From CAVTWS01 sp963738445 (lineage in GTDB: Bacteria; Actinomycetota; Acidimicrobiia; Acidimicrobiales; SHLQ01), in contig CAVTWS010000011.1 of NCBI GenBank assembly GCA_963738445.1, positions 186,001 to 250,000 of the forward strand: 64,000 nucleotides of DNA. The letters run 5' to 3'. The notes below the pieces were generated by a model. The model was not told the origin of the DNA and made no database searches. It was given only the letters and a program-made list of their open reading frames with translations. How positions within the stretch are numbered: position 1 is the stretch's first letter; each line of letters begins with the position of its first letter. This document shows, in pieces, positions 33,890-42,609 of the stretch. The translations under genes were made by a program, and so were the position numbers.

Positions 33890-35200
33890 ATGACCAAGTC
33901 GCACCGCTTCACCTGGCTGCTCATCGCCGTCTTGGCCGCCTTCTCGATGGTCGCCGCCTCGTGCGGCGACGACGATGACGACACCGCGGCCGATGACACC
34001 GCCGCCGACGACGGCGCGGCCACGGACGACGGCGCGGCCACGGACGACGGCGCGGCGACCGACGACGGCGCGGCCGCCACCGACGCCCAGTACGACGTCG
34101 ACGCCATGCTCGCCGCCGATCCCGACTGCGGCACCACCCCCGAGGGTGAGCCGCTCGTCATCGGCTTCGCCGCCGACAAGTCCGAGGTCGGAGGGTTCGC
34201 CGATGTCCCGATCGAGGCCACCCTGCTGCATCTGGTGAACCTGGTGAACTGCTCCGGCGGCGTGAACGGCACTCCGGTGGAGCTGCTGGTCGAGGATGTC
34301 CAGGGCGACCCCGAGGTGGCCCAGCGGGCCGCCACCGACCTCGTCGACGCCGGGGCGCACGTGATCTTCGGCCCCCCGTTCGCTGACACGGGCAACGCGG
34401 TGCTCCAGGCCGTCGGCGCCTCGCGGGCCACCCTGTTCGTCGCCTCCACCGAACCGGTGCTGGCCGACCCGTCGATCTACTCCTTCCTCACCACCTTCGA
34501 CGACACCGCCCAGGCACACGCCGCGGCCCAGTGGGCGATCGACAACGGCTACACCCGGGCCATCACCTTCTCGGCGGAGGGCGCCTACTTCGGCTACAAC
34601 CCCGAGCAGTTCACGGAGAAGTTCACCGAGCTCGGCGGTGAGGTCGTGCTCGATCAGAGCTACGTGCCCTTCGAGGACTTCGACTTCTCCGCTCAGGCCA
34701 ACGAGGTCGCCGACGTGGCCGACGGCTCGGAGATCCTCTACACCGCCATGATCGCTCCGCAGGTGGTGGCGCTCCGCGGCAACCTCGAGGCCGTAGGGGT
34801 CGACATCGCCTACATCGGCGCCGACGCCTTCGACGTCTCGGGCATCTCCACCATCGAGGACGGCACCAACGAGGGCATGCTCTACACCACCCACGGGTTC
34901 GCCACTCCGGGCAGCCGGTTCGAGTCCCTCCTCGCATCGTTCGAGGCCGCCACCGGCGCGCCGAGCGAGGCTCCCGGTTTCGCCGGTCTGGCCGGCGACG
35001 CCCTCGTCGTCGCCTTCGAAGGGTTCCTGCGGGCCGGATCCACCGACCCCATCGCCATCGCCGAGGCGATCGCCGAGATCAGCGGTCTCGAGACCATCAC
35101 GACCACGACCGGCTACGCCGGAACCACAGGCGTGCCCGACCGTCCCGTGTTCGTGTTGCAGATCGAGGATGGCATCCCGGCCCTGGCCGGCGAGATCTGA
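33890..35200 (+). CDS. ABC importer substrate-binding lipoprotein (Leu/Ile/Val-BP fold)
   Basis: A 436-residue extracellular lipoprotein. The signal peptide TWLLIAVLAAFSMVAASC ends in a lipobox Cys, followed by an Asp/Ala-rich linker of 6-residue repeats (TDDGAA; DNA 34005-34080) that tethers the receptor. The mature part is a type I periplasmic-binding domain (LVIGFAADKSEVGGFADV, DPEVAQRAATDLVDAGAHVI, YIGADAFDVSG). Ribosome-binding site GGAGGG precedes ATG 33890. First gene of the importer operon; the ligand could be a carboxylated aromatic or amide rather than an amino acid. Confidence 0.92.
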   Translation: MTKSHRFTWLLIAVLAAFSMVAASCGDDDDDTAADDTAADDGAATDDGAATDDGAATDDGAAATDAQYDVDAMLAADPDCGTTPEGEPLVIGFAADKSEVGGFADVPIEATLLHLVNLVNCSGGVNGTPVELLVEDVQGDPEVAQRAATDLVDAGAHVIFGPPFADTGNAVLQAVGASRATLFVASTEPVLADPSIYSFLTTFDDTAQAHAAAQWAIDNGYTRAITFSAEGAYFGYNPEQFTEKFTELGGEVVLDQSYVPFEDFDFSAQANEVADVADGSEILYTAMIAPQVVALRGNLEAVGVDIAYIGADAFDVSGISTIEDGTNEGMLYTTHGFATPGSRFESLLASFEAATGAPSEAPGFAGLAGDALVVAFEGFLRAGSTDPIAIAEAIAEISGLETITTTTGYAGTTGVPDRPVFVLQIEDGIPALAGEI

Positions 35201-35239
35201 GCTCGAGAACCGCGGGAGATCGCTGAGCCGGGGGAGCGG

Positions 35240-35947
35240 GTGCTCCGGATCGAGAGCCTGACCACCCGCTACGGGGCCATCGCGGCCCTGCGGGAGGCCA
35301 GCCTCCACGTCGAAACCGGCGAGGTCGTCGGCCTGATCGGACCCAACGGGGCCGGCAAGACCACCCTGTTGGGTTCGGTTGCGGGCCTGCTCCGCCCCGT
35401 CTCGGGTCGGGTCGAACTCGAAGGCCGGGACATGACGGGATCGTCGCCGGACACCATGTTGCGGTCCGGCCTGGCGCTCGTGCCCGAGCATCGACGGTTG
35501 TTCGCCAACCTGTCGGTGGCGGAGAACCTCAAGGTGGGCGGGATCACGGTGGGCGGAGCCGACCGGGCGCGGCTCATCGAGGAGATGATGGTGCTCTTCC
35601 CGGTCCTGGCCGCCAAAGTCAACACGTCGGCGGGTTATCTGTCGGGGGGCGAGGCTCAGCAGCTGGCGATCGCCCGGGCGTTGATGAGCGACCCCAAGGT
35701 GGTGCTCATGGACGAGCCGTCCCTGGGTCTCGCCCCGACCCTCGTGGACCTCGTGTTCGATCTGATCGCCCGGCTCCGCTCCGAGGGTCGCACGATGCTC
35801 GTCGTGGAGCAGAACGCCACCCGCATGCTCGCCGTGGCCGATCGGGCCTACGTCATGCGTTCCGGTGAAGTCGTCCTCGACGGTGCGGCGGCCGACCTGC
35901 GCGATCGTGACGACCTGTTCGACACGTTCGTCGGCGGGGCATCGTGA
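35240..35947 (+). CDS. ABC importer ATP-binding protein, LivF type
   Basis: A 235-residue ATPase of the branched-chain amino-acid family. Walker A GPNGAGKTTLLG, signature LSGGEAQQLAIARAL and Walker B VVLMDEPSLGLAP are intact. GTG 35240 follows the receptor gene by 39 nt. Its stop overlaps the GTG of the LivH gene (GTGA). Confidence 0.92.
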   Translation: MLRIESLTTRYGAIAALREASLHVETGEVVGLIGPNGAGKTTLLGSVAGLLRPVSGRVELEGRDMTGSSPDTMLRSGLALVPEHRRLFANLSVAENLKVGGITVGGADRARLIEEMMVLFPVLAAKVNTSAGYLSGGEAQQLAIARALMSDPKVVLMDEPSLGLAPTLVDLVFDLIARLRSEGRTMLVVEQNATRMLAVADRAYVMRSGEVVLDGAAADLRDRDDLFDTFVGGAS

Positions 35948-36834
35948 CCGACCTCGTCCAGAACCTGGTCGACGGGCTCGGTCGCGGTTCGGTGTACGCA
36001 CTCCTGGCGCTGGGCATCGCGGTGATCTTCGGGGTCATGCACCTGGTGAACTTCGCCCACGGCGAACTGATCACCGTCAGTGCCTACGTCGCGTTCTGGT
36101 CGCTCGGCTCCTGGGGTCTCGACTGGTGGTTGGCGGCGCCCCTGATCATCGCCGGGGCGATGGTCACGTCGGTCGCGATCGAGTTCGTGGCCTTCCGCTG
36201 GGTGCGCGGCGAGTCGGAGTTCACCCTGCTGCTCACGTCGTTCGGGGTGCACTTCCTCGTGCAGGCCGTGTTCGTGATGTACGTCTCGGCCAACGTCCGC
36301 AACTTCTCCCGTCCCACCTGGATCGCCGACGTCTGGACGGTGAGCGGGGTGAACCTCGAGGTCGTCGACCTGCTCACGATCGGCGTGACCCTCGTGACCC
36401 TGCTCGGCACCGTGGCTTTGGTGCAGAAGACGATGTTCGGTGTCGCGCTGCGGGCGGCCGCCGAGGACTTCGAGGCCGCGCGTCTGATGGGGATCCGGTC
36501 CGATCGCGTCATCCGTTGGGCGTTCCTTCTGGCCGGCTTCCTCGCCGGGGTGGCGGCCGTGTCCTTCCTCATGCGCACGGGTCAAGCTCGGCCCAACACC
36601 GGGTTGTCGCCCATGTTGAAGGGGGTGCTGGCCGCCATCATCGGTGGGCTCGGCAGCATGCCGGGCGCGGTGGTCGGCGGATTCGCGCTCGGACTGGCCG
36701 AGGTGCTGCTGCGCACCTGGTTGCCCGAGGATCTGGTGGGGATCACCGACGGTGTCGTCTTCCTCCTCATCGCGCTGCTGTTCATCTTCCGGCCCCAGGG
36801 TCTGTTCACCGTGCGGCACGCGGAGCGGGTGTGA
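35944..36834 (+). CDS. ABC importer permease, LivH type
   Basis: A 296-residue polytopic membrane protein with about eight hydrophobic segments. The opening GLGRGSVYALLALGIAVIFG and MHLVNFAHGELITVSAYV are typical of LivH, as are LMGIRSDRVIRWAF and the end IFRPQGLFT. GTG 35944 overlaps the LivF stop, and its own stop overlaps the next ATG (TGATG). Confidence 0.92.
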   Translation: MTDLVQNLVDGLGRGSVYALLALGIAVIFGVMHLVNFAHGELITVSAYVAFWSLGSWGLDWWLAAPLIIAGAMVTSVAIEFVAFRWVRGESEFTLLLTSFGVHFLVQAVFVMYVSANVRNFSRPTWIADVWTVSGVNLEVVDLLTIGVTLVTLLGTVALVQKTMFGVALRAAAEDFEAARLMGIRSDRVIRWAFLLAGFLAGVAAVSFLMRTGQARPNTGLSPMLKGVLAAIIGGLGSMPGAVVGGFALGLAEVLLRTWLPEDLVGITDGVVFLLIALLFIFRPQGLFTVRHAERV

Positions 36835-38663
36835 TGCGCCGCCGCCTCGTCTGGGCGATCCTGTCGGGCCTCGTGCTCTTCGCGGCGCTGGCCCTCGGGG
36901 GAGCGTTCTACGCGAGTGGGGGGCCACCCACTCGCGATGTCCTCGTCACCCAGATGCTGATCAACGCCATCATGGTGATCGGCCTGCAGATCTACATCGG
37001 CAACACCGGTGTCTTGTCGTTCGGCCACATGGGGTTCGGCGCCATCGCCGGCTACACCTTCGCGCTGTTCGCCGTCGACGCCAGCCAGAAGGTCCGCACG
37101 ATTCCCGATGCTCCCTTCGGGATGGCCGACACCCACCTCGCCGAAGCACCGGCGCTGCTCGTCGCCGTGGTCGTCACCCTGGTCGTCGGCGTGGTCGTGG
37201 GCCTGGGGCTCGCCCGTTCCGGCGCCAAGTCGGGCGCGGTGGCGGCGACGGTCATCACCTTGGCGCTGCTCGAGGGCGTGCACGAGGTCGGCACGAGCTG
37301 GGCCGAGCTGAGCGGCGGCCGAAACGGCATCGCCTTCAAGGTGGGCCACACCCTGAAGGGGAACGGCTGGATCTACCTGGCGCTCGCCCTCACCTTGGTC
37401 ACCGCATCGGTGTTCAAGGGATCGCGCTGGGGTCGGCAGGCTCAAGCCGCCCGCGAGGACGACCTGGCGGCGCGGGCGCTCGGGATCAATCCGGCGCCAA
37501 ACCAGATGTCCGCGCTGCTGCTGTCGGTGGTGGTGGTGGCGGTGGCGGCGTCGCTGCGGATCTGGCAGCTCGGCACCGTCACCCCCAACTCGTTCTTCTT
37601 CGACTACACGTTGCTCACGTTGGTCATGCTGATCGTGGGCGGTCGCAACAGCGTGACCGGAGCGGTCCTCGGAGTCGCGGTGATCACGGTCGGCAACGAG
37701 TCCACCCGGTACCTGGCCGGCTCGGACGTGAACGTGTCGGCGCTCGACTGGCTCTTCCGCGAGGGCCTCACCGACATCTTCCTCGGCGGCTCGATGTTGC
37801 TGTTCATGATCTTCCGGCCCAAGGGGATCCTCGAGGACTGGGAGATCGGTGACCTGCTCCGCCGGCGTCTTGGCGTGCCCACTGTGCCGGCTGGTCCGGC
37901 GGTGTCTACGGGCGATGCGGTCACGCCGGTCGCCTCGGGCCTCTCGTTCACGGCCGACTCGCTGGCCGTGCGGTTCGGTGGGTTCCAGGCGCTGACCGAC
38001 GCCAGCCTCGCCGCGTCGCCCGGCGAGGTGGTGGGGTTGATCGGCCCGAACGGCGCCGGCAAGACCACGCTGCTGAACGTGGTGACGGGTGTCGTGCCGT
38101 CCACCAGCGGGCGGTTTTCGGTGGGAGCCGATGACCTCACCGGGCGGCCGTCGTTTCAGATCGCTCGCGCCGGGTTGGCCCGGACCTTCCAGAACCTGCG
38201 CCTGTTCCCGGCCCTGACGGTGCAGGAGAACGTCGAGATCGTGGGGTTGGTGGCGGAGCGTCACCGTCCGGCCCGACCGCGACCCGGGGTCGACCAGCTC
38301 CTGGTGCAGGCCGGGCTCTGGGACCACCGCGAGCGGCGGGCCCGCGAGCTCGACTACGGCAACGCCCGGCGGCTCGAGCTGGCGCGGGCGGCCGCGCTCA
38401 TGCCCGACTACCTCCTGCTGGATGAGCCGACCAGCGGCATGAGCGACTCCGAATCGCTGGCCATGATCGACCAGGTGAGGGGCATGGCCGCGCTCGTCGG
38501 CGCCGGCGTGGTGGTGGTCGACCACGACCTCGGCTTCATCACCGGGATCTGCGACCGCATCTACTGCCTCGATCAGGGCGAGGTCATTGCCGCCGGGACG
38601 CCGAGCGAGATCCAGGCCGATCCGCGTGTCCGCGCCGCCTACCTCGGTACGGCCGTCACCTGA
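36834..38663 (+). CDS. ABC importer LivM permease fused to LivG ATPase
   Basis: A 609-residue fusion. Residues 1-340 are a LivM-type permease (IYIGNTGVLSFGHMGFGAIA, then FRPKGILEDW at its end). From about residue 375 a LivG-type ATPase follows with Walker A IGPNGAGKTTLLNVVTG, Q-loop GLARTFQNLRLFP and Walker B PDYLLLDEPTSGMS. The signature reads LDYGNARRLELARA where LivG proteins have LSYG; the Ser to Asp change is unusual. Fusing M and G is known but not the rule. The 3' end overlaps the convergent hydrolase gene by 25 bp. Confidence 0.9.
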   Translation: MRRRLVWAILSGLVLFAALALGGAFYASGGPPTRDVLVTQMLINAIMVIGLQIYIGNTGVLSFGHMGFGAIAGYTFALFAVDASQKVRTIPDAPFGMADTHLAEAPALLVAVVVTLVVGVVVGLGLARSGAKSGAVAATVITLALLEGVHEVGTSWAELSGGRNGIAFKVGHTLKGNGWIYLALALTLVTASVFKGSRWGRQAQAAREDDLAARALGINPAPNQMSALLLSVVVVAVAASLRIWQLGTVTPNSFFFDYTLLTLVMLIVGGRNSVTGAVLGVAVITVGNESTRYLAGSDVNVSALDWLFREGLTDIFLGGSMLLFMIFRPKGILEDWEIGDLLRRRLGVPTVPAGPAVSTGDAVTPVASGLSFTADSLAVRFGGFQALTDASLAASPGEVVGLIGPNGAGKTTLLNVVTGVVPSTSGRFSVGADDLTGRPSFQIARAGLARTFQNLRLFPALTVQENVEIVGLVAERHRPARPRPGVDQLLVQAGLWDHRERRARELDYGNARRLELARAAALMPDYLLLDEPTSGMSDSESLAMIDQVRGMAALVGAGVVVVDHDLGFITGICDRIYCLDQGEVIAAGTPSEIQADPRVRAAYLGTAVT

Positions 38664-39412
38664 GCCGAACGGGCCGTGTCGATCAGCCAGGCGAAGGTGG
38701 GGTCGAGCCCCGGGTGCCATTCGGGATGCCACTGGACGCCGAGCACCGGTCGTCCCGGCAGCTCGACCGCCTCGATGACGCCATCGCCGGATCGCCCGCT
38801 CACCACGAGGTCGTCGCCCAGTCGATCGATCGCCTGGTGGTGCCACGAGTTGACGGTCGTGACCGGTCCGAGCACGGCTCTGGCCAAGGTGCCGCCTTCG
38901 GTCGCCACCTCGTGGTGGCCGATGTCGGGAGGCGCGGTGGTGGCCAGATGGGCGATGGGGCCGGGGGGAAGATCGGTGATGAGCGTGCCGCCGAGGATCA
39001 CGTTGAGCAGCTGGTGCCCTCGGCACACCCCGAGCACCGGGGTGCCGGAGTCGAGCGCGGCCCGGAGCAGCTCGGCCTCGTAGTCGTCACGGTCCGGATC
39101 GGTCGCCCCGGGATCGTCGAGAGGATCGCCGGTCCGGGTCTCCGGCCCACCCCAGCGGGACGGGTCGAGATCGGCGCCGCCGGTGACGATCAGGCCGTCG
39201 AGGCGGTGGACGATGTCGGTGCGCGCAGCCTCGAACGGCAGGCAGATCGGGAGCCCGCCTGCGGCCGCCACGGCGCGGGAGAAGGCCGAGAAGAACAGGG
39301 TGACGGTCTGGTCGGCGAAGGTCGGAGCCGCCTCGCGCAGGGCGCCGTACCGGACCCGCCGGCCGGTGATTCCGATCAGGGGGATCATGCCGACGTCCCG
39401 GGGCGGTGTCAT
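38639..39412 (-). CDS. Gamma-glutamyl-gamma-aminobutyrate hydrolase family protein (PuuD-like)
   Basis: A 257-residue class I amidotransferase-fold hydrolase of the peptidase C26 group. It opens PLIGITGRRV, shows the GLIVTGGADLDPSRWG loop, the Cys in VLGVCRGHQLLNVILGG and the His-Glu pair in VLGVQWHPEWHPG. PuuD removes glutamate from gamma-glutamylated amine products. With the GS-like ligase at 28895-30209 this would complete a glutamylation/deglutamylation pair, as in putrescine degradation. ATG 39412 or ATG 39388 may be the start. Confidence 0.87.
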   Translation of the reverse strand: MTPPRDVGMIPLIGITGRRVRYGALREAAPTFADQTVTLFFSAFSRAVAAAGGLPICLPFEAARTDIVHRLDGLIVTGGADLDPSRWGGPETRTGDPLDDPGATDPDRDDYEAELLRAALDSGTPVLGVCRGHQLLNVILGGTLITDLPPGPIAHLATTAPPDIGHHEVATEGGTLARAVLGPVTTVNSWHHQAIDRLGDDLVVSGRSGDGVIEAVELPGRPVLGVQWHPEWHPGLDPTFAWLIDTARSAQVTAVPR

Positions 39413-39768
39413 GACCCTTGTCTATCGCCTCGGTCGTACCATCGTGTCGACGAGTCCCCGCGCGAGACTCACGCTACGCCGCCGAAGCGTTGAATCTCGT
39501 CACTGGGTGGGTTCTCCGAGTCGCCTCCCCTCGGGCCCACTCAACGGACTTTGATAGCTCACGCCCCGCGGGACGATCGATCTCCGATCTCCGATCTCTG
39601 GTCCCCGATCTCCGATCTCCGGTCTCCGGTCTCCGATTGCCGATCGACGAGGGCGGGCGTGTCCGATGGCATGGCCGCCAGTGGCGGCCTGGCCAGTTCG
39701 AGTCGGCTAGGGTCGACCTCGGTGCGCGAGTGGACCTGGGGCCCTCTTGAGATGATTTTTCGCGTTCG
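39413..39768. other. Intergenic region before the purine operon
   Basis: 356 bp without a credible gene. It contains a heptamer-rich stretch at 39575-39646 made of CGATCTC/CGGTCTC words, and a TAGGGT -10 candidate at 39708-39713 that would give a leader of about 50 nt before purL. No purine riboswitch was recognised. Confidence 0.5.
39575..39646 (+). repeat. Degenerate 7-bp tandem repeat
   Basis: About ten words of the type (C)GATCTCC / CGGTCTC in a row upstream of purL. Confidence 0.7.
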
Positions 39769-42609
39769 ATGACGCTGCGCATCGACGTATCCGGGGGCAC
39801 GGAGGCGGCGGCCTCCGACGTCCTGCGAGCCGCTGCCGCGTTGGGCGTGACCGGGCTCGAGGGAGTGGCGGTGTCCTCCGTCTACTTCCTGGCCGACCCG
39901 CCGTCCGATGACGAGGTGGATCGGCTCTGCCGAGCCCTGTTGGCCGATCCCGTCACCCAGCGAGCCACCTGGGGAGATGCGTCGGCCGGCGCCCCAGCGA
40001 CCCCGGCCGGCACGAGCGTCGTGGAGGTCTCGCCCCGTCCCGGCGTGACCGATGTGGCGGCGCGTGAGCTGCTCCGTGGACTGGTCGAGCTCGGGCTGTC
40101 CGCCACCGTCACCGCGACCGCCACCCGATTCGAGCTTTCGGGCCTGCTCACCCGCGCCGAGCTCGACCGGTTGACCAACGGTGCCCTGTGCAACGACACG
40201 GTGGAACACGCGGTGTTCGGAACCCTCGTGCCCGACCTCGGCGCCCTTGCGGTGGCCGATGCGTCCGTCGAGATCGTCGGCATCCGTGACCTCGATCCGG
40301 AGGGGCTGGAGACGTTGAGCCGGCAGCGCCTGCTGTCGCTCGACCGGACCGAGATGCAGGTCATCGCCGACTTCTTCACCGACATCGGCCGCGACCCGAC
40401 CGACGCCGAGCTCGAAACCCTGGCGCAAACCTGGTCGGAGCACTGCGTGCACAAGACCTTCCGGGCCCGGATCGACATGGAACACGTGTCGGCTGATGGA
40501 TCGTCGCGGACCACCCAGGTCGACGGCATCCTCGACACCTATCTGCGGGCGGTGACCGAGGCTGTCAACCCGCCCTGGTTGCGGTCGGCGTTCGTCGACG
40601 ACGCCGGCATCGTCGCCTTCGACGACGAGCTCGATCTCGCTTTCAAGGCCGAGACCCACAACCACCCCTCCGCCCTCGAGCCGTTCGGGGGCGCCAACAC
40701 CGGTGTCGGGGGCGTGGTCCGCGATGTGATCGGCGTGTCGGCCCGGCCGATCGCCGCGACCGACGTCTTGTGCTTCGGGCCGATCGACCTCCCGACCGGT
40801 TCGCTGCCCGCCGGGGTCCTGCATCCCCGGCGCGTTGCCGACGGTGTCGTGGCCGGCATCGGCGACTACGGCAACAAGCTCGGCCTGCCCACCGTGGCCG
40901 GAGCCGTCGTGTACGACGAGGGCTACATCGGCAACCCGCTGGTCTTCTGCGGTTGTGTCGGCCTGCTCCCACACGGGCGCCATCCGACCCGCGCCGAGGT
41001 CGGCGATCTCGTCGTGGTGCTCGGCGGGCGCACGGGCCGAGACGGCATCCACGGCGCGACCTTCAGCTCCGCCGAGCTCGCCCAGGACACCAGCGAAACC
41101 TCCGGCAGCGCCGTCCAGATCGGTGATCCCATCACCGAGAAGGGGCTCATCGAGCTCATCGAGCGGGCCCGCGACTCCGGCCTCTACACGATGATCACCG
41201 ACTGTGGGGCCGGCGGGCTGTCGTCGTCCGTAGGTGAGATGGGCGAGGAGCTCGGGGTCCGGGTCGACCTCGCCCAGGTCCCACTCAAGTATCCGGGGCT
41301 CGTTCCCTGGGAGATCTGGCTCTCCGAAGCGCAGGAGCGCATGGTGGTGGCCGTGCCGCCCGTCCGTCTCCCGGAGCTGATCCGCCTGGCTGACGTGTGG
41401 GATGTCGAGGTCAGCGTGCTGGGCGAGTTCACCGGCGACCGTCGCCTCGACGTGCGCTACGACACCACCCAGGTCGTCGACCTCCCGATGGCTTTCCTCC
41501 ACGACGGGCTGCCGCGCCGCACCATGACCGCCCGCTGGGTCGATCAGCCGCCCGGTGCCGATCCCGTCGTCATCGACTTCGGCCGAGCCCTGCTCGACCT
41601 GCTGGCGCATCCGTCGATCGCCTCCAAGGAGTCGATCATCCGCCGGTACGACCATGAGGTCCGCGGTGGCACCCTGGCCCGGCCGCTGGTGGGACCCGGT
41701 GCCGACGGTCCCGGCGACGCGGCAGTGCTCAAGCCGCTCGGCACCTGGCACCACGATCGCGCCATCGCCCTCGGCGTCGGCATCAATCCGGTGCTCGGCC
41801 TCGCCGACCCCTACTCGATGGCGGTCAGCGCGGTCGACGAGGCGTTCCGCAACGTGGTGGCGGTCGGTGCCGACCCCGATCGCGTCTCGCTGCTCGACAA
41901 CTTCTGCTGGGGCAACCCGACCCTGCCCGACCGACTCGGCAGCCTGGTCCGGGCCGGCCAGGGCGCCCACGACGCCGCGCTCGCCTTCAACGCCCCGTAC
42001 ATCTCGGGCAAGGACAGCCTCTACAACGAGTTCGAGGGGCGCCCTATCCCGGGCACGTTGCTCATCTCGGCGCTGGCCATCGTCCCCGACCTGCACCACA
42101 TCACCACCAGCGCCCTGACCGGCGTCGGCAACTTCGTGGTGCTGGTCGGTGAGACCCGGGCCGAGCTCGGCGGTTCGCACCTCAACCGCATCCTCGGACA
42201 CACCGGTGGCGTGGCGCCGATCCTGCCTCCGGGTCTGCTCGATCGGTACCGGCGGGTCCATCGGCTCATCGCGTCCGGGCTCGTCCGGGCCGCGCACGAT
42301 GTGAGCGAGGGAGGGCTCGCCGTGGCCGCCGCGGACATGGCCATCGGCGGACGGCTGGGGCTGGGCCTCGACCTCACCGATGAGTCGCTCGACGAGACCG
42401 CCGCGCTGTTCGCCGAGAGCAACGGACGTCTGCTCCTCGAGGTGGCGCAAGCCGATGCCGATGCCGTGCTCGCCGCGCTCGAGGGGGAGGCGCGCATCAT
42501 CGGAGTCGTGACCGAGAGCCCGACCTTCGACATCTGGTTCGGCGGCGACTTCCTGCTTCAGCTCGATGTCGACCAACTGGTCACGGCGTGGAAGGGCAGC
42601 GGCTCGTGA
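39769..42609 (+). CDS. purL: Phosphoribosylformylglycinamidine synthase, fused PurS-PurL
   Basis: A 946-residue FGAM synthase catalytic subunit (ATP + FGAR + ammonia to FGAM). The usual small PurL has about 740 residues; here an extra N-terminal region of about 180 residues carries a PurS-like part (ALGVTGLEGVAVSSVYFL). Catalytic motifs follow: LAQTWSEHCVHKTF, FKAETHNHPSALEPFGGANT, GGRTGRDGIHGATFSS and the second half with ISGKDSLYNEF. This explains the absence of a separate purS. The ATG at 39769 opens an eleven-kilobase operon. The stop overlaps the GTG of purQ. Confidence 0.95.
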   Translation: MTLRIDVSGGTEAAASDVLRAAAALGVTGLEGVAVSSVYFLADPPSDDEVDRLCRALLADPVTQRATWGDASAGAPATPAGTSVVEVSPRPGVTDVAARELLRGLVELGLSATVTATATRFELSGLLTRAELDRLTNGALCNDTVEHAVFGTLVPDLGALAVADASVEIVGIRDLDPEGLETLSRQRLLSLDRTEMQVIADFFTDIGRDPTDAELETLAQTWSEHCVHKTFRARIDMEHVSADGSSRTTQVDGILDTYLRAVTEAVNPPWLRSAFVDDAGIVAFDDELDLAFKAETHNHPSALEPFGGANTGVGGVVRDVIGVSARPIAATDVLCFGPIDLPTGSLPAGVLHPRRVADGVVAGIGDYGNKLGLPTVAGAVVYDEGYIGNPLVFCGCVGLLPHGRHPTRAEVGDLVVVLGGRTGRDGIHGATFSSAELAQDTSETSGSAVQIGDPITEKGLIELIERARDSGLYTMITDCGAGGLSSSVGEMGEELGVRVDLAQVPLKYPGLVPWEIWLSEAQERMVVAVPPVRLPELIRLADVWDVEVSVLGEFTGDRRLDVRYDTTQVVDLPMAFLHDGLPRRTMTARWVDQPPGADPVVIDFGRALLDLLAHPSIASKESIIRRYDHEVRGGTLARPLVGPGADGPGDAAVLKPLGTWHHDRAIALGVGINPVLGLADPYSMAVSAVDEAFRNVVAVGADPDRVSLLDNFCWGNPTLPDRLGSLVRAGQGAHDAALAFNAPYISGKDSLYNEFEGRPIPGTLLISALAIVPDLHHITTSALTGVGNFVVLVGETRAELGGSHLNRILGHTGGVAPILPPGLLDRYRRVHRLIASGLVRAAHDVSEGGLAVAAADMAIGGRLGLGLDLTDESLDETAALFAESNGRLLLEVAQADADAVLAALEGEARIIGVVTESPTFDIWFGGDFLLQLDVDQLVTAWKGSGS

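Noticed and set aside
36909..36934. Hairpin-like sequence near the start of the LivMG gene
   Set aside because: It lies inside coding sequence with short arms and lacks the AACTGGG frame of the R1-R4 family.
39559..42576. 1005-codon minus-strand frame over purL
   Set aside because: Mirror frame of a strong purL; no recognisable domain.
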